A DNA stretch of 64,000 bases from Phytohabitans maris. GTDB lineage: Bacteria; Actinomycetota; Actinomycetes; Mycobacteriales; Micromonosporaceae. Position 1 is the first letter of the stretch, and each line of letters begins with the position of its first letter. The notes beneath the pieces are model-generated. The model searched no databases. It had not been told where the DNA came from and worked only from the letters and a program-made list of their open reading frames with translations. The stretch lies in NCBI RefSeq assembly GCF_031085175.1, contig NZ_JAVHUY010000021.1:62001-126000 (forward strand), in the 5' to 3' direction. The translations under genes and the position numbers were made by a program. This document shows, in pieces, positions 1-8,480 of the stretch.

Positions 1-449
1 GGCCGCAGGTAGCCGTCGCCGGGCAGCCAGCCGGCGGCGCGCACGTCGGAGACGTCCAGCAGGGGCAGGAGCGAGCCGGCCTCGGCGGGGGAGAGCAGCT
101 CCATCTCCAGGCCGTACGTGGTCGCGGCGCTGACCTGCCGCAGCAGCTCCTCCTCGCGTTCCGGCGTGGTGGCCAGCCGCAGCCCGCCGACGCCCCGCCA
201 GCCGGGGTCCAGCCCGGTGCGCTCGCGCAGCTCGGCGTAGAGCGACGACGAATACATGATCATGCGGGTCTGGCTGATCATCGAGCGGAGCTGGCCGACG
301 AAGCCGGCCGAGTGCCAGGTGGTGCCCTCGGTCAGCTCGTGCTGCTCCAGCACCAGGACCTCGGTCCAGCCGAGCCGGGCCAGGTGGTACGCGATGCTGC
401 ACCCGGCCACCCCGCCGCCCACCACGACCACTCGCGCTTCTTTCCGCAC
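1..449 (-). CDS. FAD-dependent amine/amino-acid oxidoreductase (DAO family), N-terminal part only
   Basis: The gene is read leftward and runs off the window edge, so only about 149 N-terminal residues are visible. They begin VRKEARVVVVGGGVAG, a dinucleotide-binding GxGxxG motif at residues 11-16. LVLEQHELTEGTTWHSAG and GQLRSMISQTRMIMYSS follow, as in the sarcosine/dimethylglycine dehydrogenase-like DAO family. The GTG start is chosen because it directly precedes the Rossmann strand; it lies 21 bp from a FadR-type operator. The gene is divergent from a gamma-glutamylation cluster, so a role in oxidising an amine or gamma-glutamyl-amine (PuuB-like) is plausible but inferred. Substrate is unknown. 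Confidence 0.85.
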   Translation of the reverse strand, partial: MRKEARVVVVGGGVAGCSIAYHLARLGWTEVLVLEQHELTEGTTWHSAGFVGQLRSMISQTRMIMYSSSLYAELRERTGLDPGWRGVGGLRLATTPEREEELLRQVSAATTYGLEMELLSPAEAGSLLPLLDVSDVRAAGWLPGDGYLR

Positions 450-469
450 ACGTGAGTCGTATCACCTAA

Positions 470-482
470 TTGGTCAGACCAA
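470..482. promoter_or_regulatory. FadR/GntR-type operator in divergent promoter
   Basis: TTGGTCAGACCAA is a perfect palindrome around a central A. It matches the TGGTnnnACCA core known for FadR-subfamily GntR regulators. It lies between the divergent FAD oxidoreductase and the kinase-permease-regulator genes, and a FadR-subfamily regulator is encoded at 3208-4128. It is probably that regulator's site (inference). Confidence 0.75.
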
Positions 483-531
483 AAGAGCTGAGTGGACACT
501 CAAAACGTAACCTGGCGTGTATTGACGCTCC

Positions 532-547
532 TCAGCCCGCGGGCTGA
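532..547. promoter_or_regulatory. 16-bp perfect palindrome just upstream of kinase start
   Basis: TCAGCCCGCGGGCTGA lies 10 nt before the ATG at 557. No clear Shine-Dalgarno separates it from the start. It could be an operator or a 5' leader hairpin limiting translation; nothing decides between these. Confidence 0.4.
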
Positions 548-556
548 AACTCAGCC

Positions 557-1600
557 ATGGGTGCACGGACGATCCATGTCGAAGACGTGCTGGGACGCGT
601 CTCGATATGGGCTGGCCAGCCGGTCACCCACCGGCCGCTGACGGGCGGCCTTTCGCACCACATTTGGCGGGTCGACACCGAGCCTGCCTTTCGCGCGCGA
701 CTGCGGGGCTCGCAGGCGTCGGCCTCCGCGGAGGGGCTGGAGGCCGCCGGAGCTCACTCCTCGCGCACGCAGGGTGGGGCCAGCTACGTGCTGCGCGTGC
801 TCGAACCCGCGGTCTCCGCGGCGGGGTTGGGGGTTCCCCCGCCGTTGGAGATCGAAAACACCCGGCTGGCGGCGGAGTCGGGCGCCGGCGCGCGGGTCTT
901 CGAGGTGCTGCCCGACGTTCCCGCGCTGGTGCTGGAGTTTCTGCCGGGGCGCACACTGGACCCGGCGTCGGTCCGGGAGGCGAGCACGATCCGCCGGGTC
1001 GCGGCCGCCTGCCGGCGCCTGCACGCCGGGCCTCGCTTCGGCAACGACTTCGACATCATCGGCAAGCTGTACGAGCTGCTGGACGTGTGCCGCCACCACG
1101 ACCTGCCGCTGCCGGACGGCTACCTGGAACGGCTCTCCACAGTGGAGCACGTACGGGCGGCGCTGGGCGTCCTCCCGCTGCCGACCGTGCCCTGCCACAA
1201 CGACCTGCTGGCGGAAAACCTCATCGACGTCTCCGGCGACATCCGGATCGTCGACTACCAACTGTCTGGAAACAACGACCCGACGTTCGAGCTGGGCGAC
1301 ATCGCGGCCGAGTCCGACTTCGACCCGGACCAGGCGGCCGACCTCACCGCCGCCTACTTCGGCGCCGAGACCACGCCCACTCTGGTCGCCCGGGTACGGC
1401 TGAACCTGCTGCTCTCCAACGTCACCTGGACGTTGTGGTTCACCGTGCACCACGGCTTGCTCCGGGATCCCGAGTCGACGTTCGACTACTGGGCCGAGGC
1501 GGCCGACAAGTGGGGCCAGGCCTGCCGGGACATGGACGCACCGGACCTGGGCCGGCTCATGCGGGCGGCCGCGGGCCGCACGTCCTCCCTCCATCCTTAG
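557..1600 (+). CDS. choline/ethanolamine kinase-like phosphotransferase (APH fold)
   Basis: A 347-aa protein of the aminoglycoside phosphotransferase/choline kinase superfamily. The catalytic loop CHNDLLAEN lies at about 213-221 and the metal-binding IVDYQ Asp at about 233, followed by NNDPTFELGDIA, which resembles bacterial choline/ethanolamine kinases more than drug kinases. Residues about 42-74 are an Ala/Gly/Ser-rich insertion between two N-lobe strands (HHIWRVDT and ASYVLRVLEP) that are normally joined by a short turn. It is the first gene rightward of the FadR-type operator, 20 bp before the permease, which suggests co-regulation with amine catabolism. Substrate not established; ethanolamine or choline is a guess from context. 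Confidence 0.75.
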   Translation: MGARTIHVEDVLGRVSIWAGQPVTHRPLTGGLSHHIWRVDTEPAFRARLRGSQASASAEGLEAAGAHSSRTQGGASYVLRVLEPAVSAAGLGVPPPLEIENTRLAAESGAGARVFEVLPDVPALVLEFLPGRTLDPASVREASTIRRVAAACRRLHAGPRFGNDFDIIGKLYELLDVCRHHDLPLPDGYLERLSTVEHVRAALGVLPLPTVPCHNDLLAENLIDVSGDIRIVDYQLSGNNDPTFELGDIAAESDFDPDQAADLTAAYFGAETTPTLVARVRLNLLLSNVTWTLWFTVHHGLLRDPESTFDYWAEAADKWGQACRDMDAPDLGRLMRAAAGRTSSLHP

Positions 1601-1620
1601 TAGACATAGGGAGATCCCTC

Positions 1621-3192
1621 ATGGCAACCACCGCGCCGGCGACGGCCGAGCAGCCCATGGATGACGACGCGCATCGCCTCGCCGAACTCGGTTACAAGCA
1701 GGAGCTGCGCCGCAAGTGGAGCGGCTTCTCCAACTTCGCCATCTCGTTCTCGATCATCTCGATCCTGGCCGGCTGCTTCACCACGTTCGGCCAGGCGTGG
1801 AACAATGGCGGCCCGATCGCGATCAGCTGGGGCTGGCCGCTCATCTCGCTGTTCATCCTGATCATCGGGTTGAGCATGTCCGAGCTCGTGTCGGCGTACC
1901 CGACGGCGGGCGGCATCTACTGGTGGGCGGCGCGGATGGGCAAGCCGATCCACGGGTGGTTCACCGGGTGGCTCAACCTCATCGGGCTCATCGCGGTCAC
2001 CGCCTCGGTCGACTACGGCTGCGCGACGTTTCTCAACCTGACCCTGTCGGCGCTCTTCGAGGGCTGGGCCGGCACGCTCAACCAGGCGTTCCTGCTCTTC
2101 GTGATCATCTTGACGCTGCACGGGATCATCAACATCTTCGGCCACCAGATCATCGACGTCCTGCAGAACGTCTCGGTGTGGTGGCACGTGGTGGGCGCCG
2201 CCGCGGTCGTGCTGATCCTCGTCTTCGTACCGGACAACCACCAGAGCATGCAGTTCGTCTTCACCGAGAAGTTCAACAACTCCGGCTTCGCCGGCGGCGA
2301 CTCGGGCGGGCTGACGTTCTGGTTCTACATCCTGCCGCTGGGCTTCCTGCTCACCCAGTACACGATCACCGGCTTCGACGCCTGCGCGCACGTGTCCGAG
2401 GAGACCAAGGGCGCGGCGCTGTCGGCGGCCAGGGGCCTGTGGCGCTCCATCTTCTACTCCGCGATCGGTGGCTGGATCCTGCTGCTCTCGTTCCTCTTCG
2501 CGGCGACCAATGTGGACGCGATCAACGAGGCGGGCGGCTTCTCCGGTGCCATCTTCGAGAGCGCGCTCACGCCGTTCTTCTTCAAGGCCGTCATCATCAT
2601 CTCCACCATCGGCCAGTTCTTCTGCGGCATGAGCTGCGTGACGAGCATGTCCCGGATGACGTACGCGTTCAGCCGGGACGGCGCGGTGCCGGGCTGGCGG
2701 CTGTGGTCCAAGGTGGACCGCAACGGCACCCCGGTCAACGCCATCATCGGCGCCACCATCGCCGGCCTGGTCCTCACCCTGCCGGCGCTGTACCAGAGCC
2801 CGGCCGGCATCCCGGTCGCGTTCTACGCGGTCGTATCGGTCGCGGTCATCGGCCTGTACCTCGCGTTCCTCATCCCGATCGCGCTGCGGCTGCGGATGGG
2901 CGACCGCTTCGTGCCCGGGCCGTGGACACTCGGCCGCCGGTACAAGCTCTTCGGCTGGATCGCGGTCATCGAGATCGCGGTGATCTCGCTGTACTTCATC
3001 ATGCCGATCGTGCCCGCGGGCGTGCCCGGCAACGACGACTTCAGCTGGTCGTCGGTGAACTACGCGCCGATCGCGGTCGGCGGTGTGCTGGTCCTCGTGG
3101 CGATCTGGTGGTACGCCTCGGCCCGCAAATGGTTCACCGGCCCCCGCCGTACGATCGACGAGCCGGAGGCCGCCGCGGAGCAGCCGGCCTAG
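1621..3192 (+). CDS. APC-superfamily amino acid/amine permease
   Basis: A 523-aa integral membrane protein with about 12 hydrophobic segments. The N-terminal part (ELRRKWSGFSNFAISFSIISILAG, then the SYPTAGGIYWWAARM region) is typical of the amino acid/choline (GABA permease-type) branch of APC transporters. FDACAHVSEETKGA is the conserved mid-protein loop after the sixth segment. The ATG follows an AGGGAGA ribosome site. It lies between the kinase and the GntR regulator with short gaps, so it is probably the importer for the amine degraded by the downstream ligase and dehydrogenase. Substrate is inferred from neighbours only. Confidence 0.88.
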   Translation: MATTAPATAEQPMDDDAHRLAELGYKQELRRKWSGFSNFAISFSIISILAGCFTTFGQAWNNGGPIAISWGWPLISLFILIIGLSMSELVSAYPTAGGIYWWAARMGKPIHGWFTGWLNLIGLIAVTASVDYGCATFLNLTLSALFEGWAGTLNQAFLLFVIILTLHGIINIFGHQIIDVLQNVSVWWHVVGAAAVVLILVFVPDNHQSMQFVFTEKFNNSGFAGGDSGGLTFWFYILPLGFLLTQYTITGFDACAHVSEETKGAALSAARGLWRSIFYSAIGGWILLLSFLFAATNVDAINEAGGFSGAIFESALTPFFFKAVIIISTIGQFFCGMSCVTSMSRMTYAFSRDGAVPGWRLWSKVDRNGTPVNAIIGATIAGLVLTLPALYQSPAGIPVAFYAVVSVAVIGLYLAFLIPIALRLRMGDRFVPGPWTLGRRYKLFGWIAVIEIAVISLYFIMPIVPAGVPGNDDFSWSSVNYAPIAVGGVLVLVAIWWYASARKWFTGPRRTIDEPEAAAEQPA

Positions 3193-3207
3193 CCCGAGGG
3201 GTGTTCG

Positions 3208-4128
3208 ATGCCGAGCGACGGGGCCGCCGCGCCGCCGGGACAGGAGTCCAGGAGCGCGGCCATGCCCTTGTGGCGCCCCGTCCGCGGCGGCAACGCGTTC
3301 GAGATCACGGTGTCCCGGCTGGCCCAGGCGATCAAGCTCGGGCTGGTGGCCGAGGGAGAGCGGCTGCCGGCCGAGCGCGAGCTCGCCGAAAAGCTCCAGG
3401 TCAGCCGGGTCACCCTGCGCGAGGCGATCCGCGCGCTGCGGGAGGCGGGCTATCTCGAGTCGCGCCGGGGGCGCACCGGCGGCACGTTCGTCGTCTCGCG
3501 GGCGGGGCGGCCACCGGCCCAGCCGCGGGGCTCCGCGGGCCGGCTCGCGCCGCTCGCCTCGGCCCCGGAGGCCGGCTCGGTCCGGGCGGGTCGCGCCGCG
3601 CCCAGCTCCGGGTCGAGCCCGGCCCGGGGCAGGTCCGGCCGGAAGTCGGTGACGGCGGCCACCGTCACCCCGCTGGCCCGGCGGGGCGACGCGGCCGAGC
3701 TGGCCCGCGAGATGGGCGACGCGCTGCACGACGCGCTCGACTTCCGGCGGGTGGTCGAGCCGGGCGCGGCCGGGCTCGCGGCCAGCCGGGCGCTCGCCGC
3801 GACCGACCGGCAGCACCTGGTCGCCTGCCTCACCGCGTCCCGCGACCGCGACCCGGCCACGCGGCGGGTGGCCGACTCGCGGCTGCACCTGGCGATCGCC
3901 GGGGCGAGCGGCAGCCCTTCGCTGGTGGCCGCGGTCGCCGACGTGCAGCTCACGCTCGACCGGCTGCTCGCCGCGATCCCGGTCATCAAGCGCAACCTCG
4001 ACCACTCCGACGCCCAGCACGGCCGGATCGTCGACGCGATCCTCGCCGGTGACCCGGCCGGCGCGCGGTCGCTGATGGAGGAGCACTGCGACGGCACGGC
4101 AGAGCTGTTGCTGGGGTTGCTCACCTGA
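3208..4128 (+). CDS. GntR-family regulator, FadR/FCD subfamily
   Basis: A 306-aa transcription factor. The winged helix-turn-helix is at about 33-95 (GERLPAERELAEKLQVSRVTLREAIRALREAGYLE). The all-helical FCD effector domain starts near 172 (DALDFRRVVEPGAAGLAASRAL) and carries metal-binding-type His residues such as SRLHLAIAG. Between them lies an unusually long Ala/Pro/Gly/Arg-rich linker of about 65 residues (about 98-165). FCD regulators usually respond to small carboxylates or amines. A later start at the internal Met at 3262 is possible. It lies 15 bp after the permease gene and probably acts at the TTGGTCAGACCAA site at 470. Confidence 0.88.
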   Translation: MPSDGAAAPPGQESRSAAMPLWRPVRGGNAFEITVSRLAQAIKLGLVAEGERLPAERELAEKLQVSRVTLREAIRALREAGYLESRRGRTGGTFVVSRAGRPPAQPRGSAGRLAPLASAPEAGSVRAGRAAPSSGSSPARGRSGRKSVTAATVTPLARRGDAAELAREMGDALHDALDFRRVVEPGAAGLAASRALAATDRQHLVACLTASRDRDPATRRVADSRLHLAIAGASGSPSLVAAVADVQLTLDRLLAAIPVIKRNLDHSDAQHGRIVDAILAGDPAGARSLMEEHCDGTAELLLGLLT

Positions 4129-4187
4129 TATGCCTATAGCTCAGGAAGATTTGGTATAGCTACAGACCTTTTCCCGGAGGCGCTCTC

Positions 4188-5591
4188 ATGACGGTACGCA
4201 GGGCCGCACTGTCGCTGGAAGAGCTGCGCGTGGCGGTCGACGCGGGGCAGATCGACACGGTAGCGCTCGCGCTCACCGACATGCAGGGCCGGCTGCAGGG
4301 CAAGCGGTTCCACGCCCGCCACTTCCTCGACGAGGTGGTCGCGCACGGCAGCGAGGGCTGCAACTACCTGCTCGCCGTCGACGTCGACATGAACACAGTG
4401 GACGGATACGCGATGTCGTCGTGGGAGCGCGGCTACGGCGACTTCGCGATGGCGCCGGACCTTTCCACGCTGCGCCGGGTGCCGTGGCAGCCGGGCACCG
4501 CGATGCTCCTGGCCGACCTGCGGTGGCTCGACGGTTCCGGCGACGTGGTCGCCTCGCCGCGGCAGATCCTGCGCCGCCAGCTCGACCGGCTGGCCCAGCA
4601 CGGGCTGACCGCGTACGCCGGCACCGAGCTCGAGTTCGTGCTCTACCGCGACTCGTACGAGGACGCGTGGCGGCGCGGCTACCGCGACCTCAGCCCGGCC
4701 AACCTCTACAACATCGACTACTCGCTGCTCGGCACGGCCCGGGTCGAGCCGCTGCTGCGCCGGATCCGCAACGAGATGGCCGGGGCGGGGCTGGTGCCGG
4801 AGAGCGCCAAGGGCGAGTGCAACCTCGGGCAGCACGAGATCGCGTTCCGGTACGCGGACGCGCTCACCTGCGCCGACAACCACGCCATCTACAAGAACGG
4901 GGCGAAGGAGATCGCCGCCCAGGAGGGCATGTCGATCACTTTCATGGCCAAGCCCAACCAGCGCGAGGGCAACTCCTGCCACATCCACTTCTCGCTGCGT
5001 ACCCTCGCGGGTGGCGCGGCGATGGTCGGCGACGGTAGGCCAGGCCCAGCGGCCGAGAGCGGCGGGAGGGCCCACCTCTCCGCGGTCGGGCAGCGCACGC
5101 TTGCCGGCCTGCTCGCCACGATGCGCGAGCTGAGCCTCCTCTACGCACCCAACATCAACTCGTACAAGCGCTACCAGCCCGGCTCGTTCGCCCCGACGGC
5201 CGTGCGCTGGGGCATCGACAACCGCACCTGCGCGCTGCGCCTGGTCGGGCACGGCGGCCACTCGCTGCGGGTGGAAAACCGGGTGCCGGGCGCGGACGTC
5301 AACCCGTACCTGGCGCTCGCCGCGCTCGTGGCCGGGACCCTGCACGGCATCGAGAACGAGCTGCCGCTGGAGGAGGCGTACGGCGGCAACGCGTACGAGG
5401 ACGCCAGCGCTCCCCGGGTGCCGGCGTCACTGCGCGAGGCGGTGGGCCTGTGGGAGACTTCCGCCGTCGCGCGCGCGGCGTTCGGCGACGAGGTCGTCGC
5501 CCACTACGCCAACAACGCGCGCGTCGAGCTGGCCGCCTTCGACGCCGCGGTGACCGACTGGGAGATGCGGCGGGGGTTCGAACGGCTGTGA
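4188..5591 (+). CDS. glutamine synthetase-like gamma-glutamyl-amine ligase
   Basis: A 467-aa protein of the glutamine synthetase superfamily, of the GlnA-like group that gamma-glutamylates polyamines, ethanolamine or related amines. Visible family signatures are GTELEFVLY (metal ligands), KPNQREGNSCHIHFSL, NINSYKRYQPGSFAPTAVRWG and the Arg-rich ENRVPGADVNPYL segment. The adenylylation-type loop of housekeeping GlnA is not recognised. An extra Gly/Ala-rich stretch lies at about residues 275-302. The ATG follows a strong GGAGG site. The stop overlaps the GTG of the aldehyde dehydrogenase (GTGA), indicating co-translation. It would form a gamma-glutamyl adduct that the dehydrogenase and PuuD-like hydrolases process. 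Confidence 0.88.
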   Translation: MTVRRAALSLEELRVAVDAGQIDTVALALTDMQGRLQGKRFHARHFLDEVVAHGSEGCNYLLAVDVDMNTVDGYAMSSWERGYGDFAMAPDLSTLRRVPWQPGTAMLLADLRWLDGSGDVVASPRQILRRQLDRLAQHGLTAYAGTELEFVLYRDSYEDAWRRGYRDLSPANLYNIDYSLLGTARVEPLLRRIRNEMAGAGLVPESAKGECNLGQHEIAFRYADALTCADNHAIYKNGAKEIAAQEGMSITFMAKPNQREGNSCHIHFSLRTLAGGAAMVGDGRPGPAAESGGRAHLSAVGQRTLAGLLATMRELSLLYAPNINSYKRYQPGSFAPTAVRWGIDNRTCALRLVGHGGHSLRVENRVPGADVNPYLALAALVAGTLHGIENELPLEEAYGGNAYEDASAPRVPASLREAVGLWETSAVARAAFGDEVVAHYANNARVELAAFDAAVTDWEMRRGFERL

Positions 5592-6943
5592 CGACGACGG
5601 ATGTGCTCAACCCGGCGACCGGGCAGGTCGTGGCGACGGTGCCGTCGTCATCGACCGACGAGACCGACGCCGCCATCGAGCGCTCGAGGGGGGCGTTCGA
5701 TTCCTGGCGCCAGGTCTCGCCCGGCGATCGGGCCCGGCTGCTGCGGCGCTTCGCCGCGGTGGTCGACGCGCATCTCGCGGAGCTGGCCGACCTCGAGGTG
5801 CGCAACTGCGGGCACACGATCGGCAACGCCCGCTGGGAGGCGGGCAACGTCCGCGACGTGCTCGACTACTACGCGGGTGCCCCGGAGCGGCTGACCGGGC
5901 GGCAGATCCCGGTGCCGGGCGGGCTCGACGTGACGTTCCACGAGCCGTTGGGCGTCGTCGGCGTGATCGTCCCGTGGAACTTTCCGATGCCCATCGCCGG
6001 CTGGGGCTTCGCGCCGGCCCTGGCCGCCGGCAACACGGTGGTGCTCAAGCCGGCCGAGCTGACCCCGCTCACCGCCCTCCGCCTCGGCGAGCTGGCCTTG
6101 GCGGCGGGCCTGCCGGAGGGCGTCCTCACGGTCGTACCCGGGAAGGGGTCGGTCGTGGGGGAGCGGTTGGTGAGCCATCCCGCGGTGCGCAAGCTCTGCT
6201 TCACCGGATCCACCGCGGTGGGTAAGCGGATCATGGCGGGCTGCGCGGAGCGGGTGAAGCGGGTGACGCTGGAGCTCGGTGGCAAGAGCGCCAACCTGGT
6301 CTTCGCCGACGCCGACCTGGCGGCGGCCGCGGCGGCCGCGCCCGCCGCGGTCTTCGACAACGCCGGCCAGGACTGCTGCGCGCGGTCCCGGATCCTGGTC
6401 CAGCGATCCGTGTACGACGAGTTCCTGGCGCTGCTGGAGCCGGCGGTGCGGGCGTTCCGGGTGGAGGACCCGGCGCTCCCGACCGCGCAGATGGGGCCGC
6501 TCATCTCGGCCGGGCAGCGGGCCACCGTGTCGTCCTATGTGGAGGGTGCGGAGGTGGCGTTCACCGGCTCGGTCCCGGCCGGCGCGGGGTTCTGGTACCC
6601 GCCGACCGTGCTGCTCGCCGGCTCGCCGGCCGAGCGGCACTGGCGGGAGGAGATCTTCGGGCCGGTCGTGTCGGTGCTGCCCTTCGACGGCGAGACGGAC
6701 GCGATCCGGCTGGCCAACGACACCGAGTACGGGCTCTCCGGCTCGATCTGGACCCGCGACGTGGGGCGGGCGATCCGGGTGGCGCGGGGCGTGGAGTCGG
6801 GCAACCTGAGCGTCAACTCCAACTCGTCGGTGCGCTACTGGACCCCGTTCGGCGGCATGAAGCAGTCCGGGCTCGGCCGCGAGCTGGGCCCCGACGCGTT
6901 GCACGCCTTCACCGACGTGAAGAACGTGTTCATCGCATCGTGA
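5588..6943 (+). CDS. NAD(P)-dependent aldehyde dehydrogenase
   Basis: A 451-aa ALDH-superfamily enzyme. The Rossmann part contains VGVIVPWNFPMPIAGWGFAPALAAGN and FTGSTAVGKRIM. The general-base Glu is in VTLELGGKSANLVF (about 228) and the catalytic Cys in NAGQDCCARSR (about 261). The end, PFGGMKQSGLGRELG, is typical. The GTG start overlaps the ligase stop by GTGA. By context it probably oxidises a gamma-glutamyl-aminoaldehyde (PuuC-like); sequence alone does not fix the substrate. Its TGA stop is the first triplet of a 52-bp palindrome. Confidence 0.9.
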   Translation: MTTTDVLNPATGQVVATVPSSSTDETDAAIERSRGAFDSWRQVSPGDRARLLRRFAAVVDAHLAELADLEVRNCGHTIGNARWEAGNVRDVLDYYAGAPERLTGRQIPVPGGLDVTFHEPLGVVGVIVPWNFPMPIAGWGFAPALAAGNTVVLKPAELTPLTALRLGELALAAGLPEGVLTVVPGKGSVVGERLVSHPAVRKLCFTGSTAVGKRIMAGCAERVKRVTLELGGKSANLVFADADLAAAAAAAPAAVFDNAGQDCCARSRILVQRSVYDEFLALLEPAVRAFRVEDPALPTAQMGPLISAGQRATVSSYVEGAEVAFTGSVPAGAGFWYPPTVLLAGSPAERHWREEIFGPVVSVLPFDGETDAIRLANDTEYGLSGSIWTRDVGRAIRVARGVESGNLSVNSNSSVRYWTPFGGMKQSGLGRELGPDALHAFTDVKNVFIAS

Positions 6944-6992
6944 TCGAAGCTCCCGCCACGTCGTTCTAGCGACGTGAGGGGAGCTTCGATCA
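6941..6992. repeat. 52-bp palindromic element, copy 1 (likely terminator)
   Basis: The left arm starts TGATCGAAGCTCCC and the right arm ends GGGAGCTTCGATCA, around a TTCTAG loop; the two 23-nt arms pair except at two positions. The first triplet is the stop codon of the aldehyde dehydrogenase gene, and the SDR gene begins 23 bp beyond. There is no U-tract, as is common for actinobacterial terminators. Same length as copies at 10809 and 48003. Confidence 0.85.
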
Positions 6993-7015
6993 CCCAAAGC
7001 AGCGAGAGGAGTGGC

Positions 7016-7780
7016 ATGGAGCGTCTTGCCGGGCGTGTCGCGGTGGTGACCGGGGCGGGCAGCGGGATCGGGCTGGCCAGCGCCCGCCGGCTGCACGCCG
7101 AGGGTGCCCTGGTGGTCTGCGTCGACATCGACGAGGCGAAAGGCAAGGCGGTCGCCGCCGAGGTGGCCGGCGAGTTCGTGGCCTGCGACGTGACCGGTGA
7201 GGCGGCCGTGCGCGACCTCTTCGACGGGGTGGTGGCGCGGCACGGGCGGGTGGACGTCGCGTTCAACAACGCCGGCATCTCGCCCCCCGACGACGACTCG
7301 ATCCTGGTCACCGGGATGGCGGCGTGGGAGCGGGTGATCAAGGTCAACACCACGAGCGTCTACCTCTGCTGCAAGTACGCGATCCCGCACATGCGGCGCC
7401 AGGGCAAGGGCTCGATCATCAACACCGCCTCGTTCGTCGCGCTGATGGGGGCGGCGACCAGCCAGATCGCGTACACGGCGAGCAAGGGCGGGGTCCTCGC
7501 GCTCAGCCGGGAGCTCGGCGTGCAGTTCGCCCGGGAGGGGATCCGGGTCAACGCGCTCTGCCCCGGGCCGGTGGCGACGCCGATGCTCATGGAGCTCTTC
7601 GCCAAGGACCCGGAGCGGGCCGCGCGGCGCCTCGTGCACGTACCGATGGGGCGCTTCGCGCAGCCGGAGGAGATCGCCGCCGCGGTCGCGTTCCTCGCCA
7701 GCGACGACGCGTCGTTCGTGACCGCGTCCCAGTTCGTGGTCGACGGCGGCATCACCGGCGCGTACGTGACCCCGCTCTAG
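7016..7780 (+). CDS. short-chain dehydrogenase/reductase
   Basis: A 254-aa classical SDR. It has the TGxxxGIG cofactor motif (VVTGAGSGIGLA, about 11-19), NNAG (about 86), a Ser in the active-site strand (IINTASFVALMG) and YTASKGG (YxxxK). The C-terminal SDDASFVTASQFVVDGG is also typical. The ATG at 7016 follows GAGAGGAG; in-frame starts upstream fall inside the 52-bp palindrome and are less likely. It lies between the aldehyde dehydrogenase and the PuuD-like genes, separated from the former by the palindrome, so it may be a separate transcript. Substrate unknown. Confidence 0.9.
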   Translation: MERLAGRVAVVTGAGSGIGLASARRLHAEGALVVCVDIDEAKGKAVAAEVAGEFVACDVTGEAAVRDLFDGVVARHGRVDVAFNNAGISPPDDDSILVTGMAAWERVIKVNTTSVYLCCKYAIPHMRRQGKGSIINTASFVALMGAATSQIAYTASKGGVLALSRELGVQFAREGIRVNALCPGPVATPMLMELFAKDPERAARRLVHVPMGRFAQPEEIAAAVAFLASDDASFVTASQFVVDGGITGAYVTPL

Positions 7781-7795
7781 GGTAGGAACGCACAG

Positions 7796-8470
7796 ATGCG
7801 TCCGATTATCGGAATCACCTCGTACGTGGAGCCCGCCGCCTGGGGCGTGTGGCACGACGTGCCGGCCACCCTCCTGCCGCACTCGTACGTCCGCGCGGTC
7901 GAGGCGGCCGGCGGGCGGGCGATCGTGGTCCCACCCGACCCCTCGGGTGCGGAGATCCTGCGCGTCCTCGACGGCCTGGTCCTCGCCGGCGGCCCCGACG
8001 TCGACCCGGCCCGGTACGGTACGCCGGCCGACCCGCGCACCGACAGCCCGCGCCGCGAGCGAGACGCGGGGGAGTTCGCACTGGTCGGCGCCGACCTGCC
8101 GATCCTGGGCGTGTGCCGGGGCATGCAGTTGCTCGCGGTCGCGTACGGCGGGCGGCTGCACCAGCATCTGCCCGACGTCCTGGGGCACGACAAGCACCGC
8201 CCGGCGCCCGGCGAGTACGGCTCGCACGGCGCCCGCTTCCTCCCCGGCAGCCTCGTCGACCGGATCATGGCCGGCGACGGCGAGGTCAACTCGTACCACC
8301 ACCAGGGCGTCGCCGACGCCGGGCGGCTCACGGTCACCGGCTGGGCCGACGACGGCACGATCGAGGCGGTGGAGGACCCGGCGCGCCCCTTCCTGCTCGG
8401 CGTGCAGTGGCACCCGGAGGTGGACGGGGACGCCCGTCCGTTCCGGGCGCTGGTGGAGGCGTCACGATAA
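7796..8470 (+). CDS. gamma-glutamyl-GABA hydrolase-like class I amidotransferase (PuuD-like), copy 1
   Basis: A 224-aa peptidase C26 family protein. The nucleophile Cys is in [16 protein letters not shown] (about 105) and the His/Glu pair in LLGVQWHPE near the C-terminus. DGLVLAGGPDVDPARYG and NSYHHQGV are also family signatures. It is slightly shorter than copy 2, lacking residues before the nucleophile strand and in the middle loop. Such enzymes release glutamate from gamma-glutamyl-amine catabolites, matching the upstream ligase and dehydrogenase. Its TAA stop forms part of the promoter-like box of the next gene. Confidence 0.88.
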   Translation: MRPIIGITSYVEPAAWGVWHDVPATLLPHSYVRAVEAAGGRAIVVPPDPSGAEILRVLDGLVLAGGPDVDPARYGTPADPRTDSPRRERDAGEFALVGADLPILGVCRGMQLLAVAYGGRLHQHLPDVLGHDKHRPAPGEYGSHGARFLPGSLVDRIMAGDGEVNSYHHQGVADAGRLTVTGWADDGTIEAVEDPARPFLLGVQWHPEVDGDARPFRALVEASR

Positions 8471-8473
8471 GTT
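8468..8473 (+). promoter_or_regulatory. -10-like TAAGTT box for PuuD-like copy 2
   Basis: TAAGTT overlaps the TAA stop of PuuD-like copy 1 and lies 7 nt before the ATG at 8481. That spacing fits a leaderless transcript. No Shine-Dalgarno is present. Confidence 0.5.
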
Positions 8474-8480
8474 GGGGCCC

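Noticed and set aside
607-3192. Single 861-aa protein fusing kinase region and permease
   Set aside because: The upstream part is the wrong frame of the kinase gene; the permease has its own ATG at 1621 with a ribosome site.
4133-4160. Second FadR-type operator before the ligase gene
   Set aside because: The sequence holds TATAGCT twice and one TTGGT, but no matching ACCAA half-site; it is not convincing as an operator.
6974-7015. N-terminal extension of the SDR protein
   Set aside because: The added residues would be encoded inside the 52-bp palindrome; the ATG at 7016 has a proper GAGAGGAG site and gives the standard SDR N-terminus.
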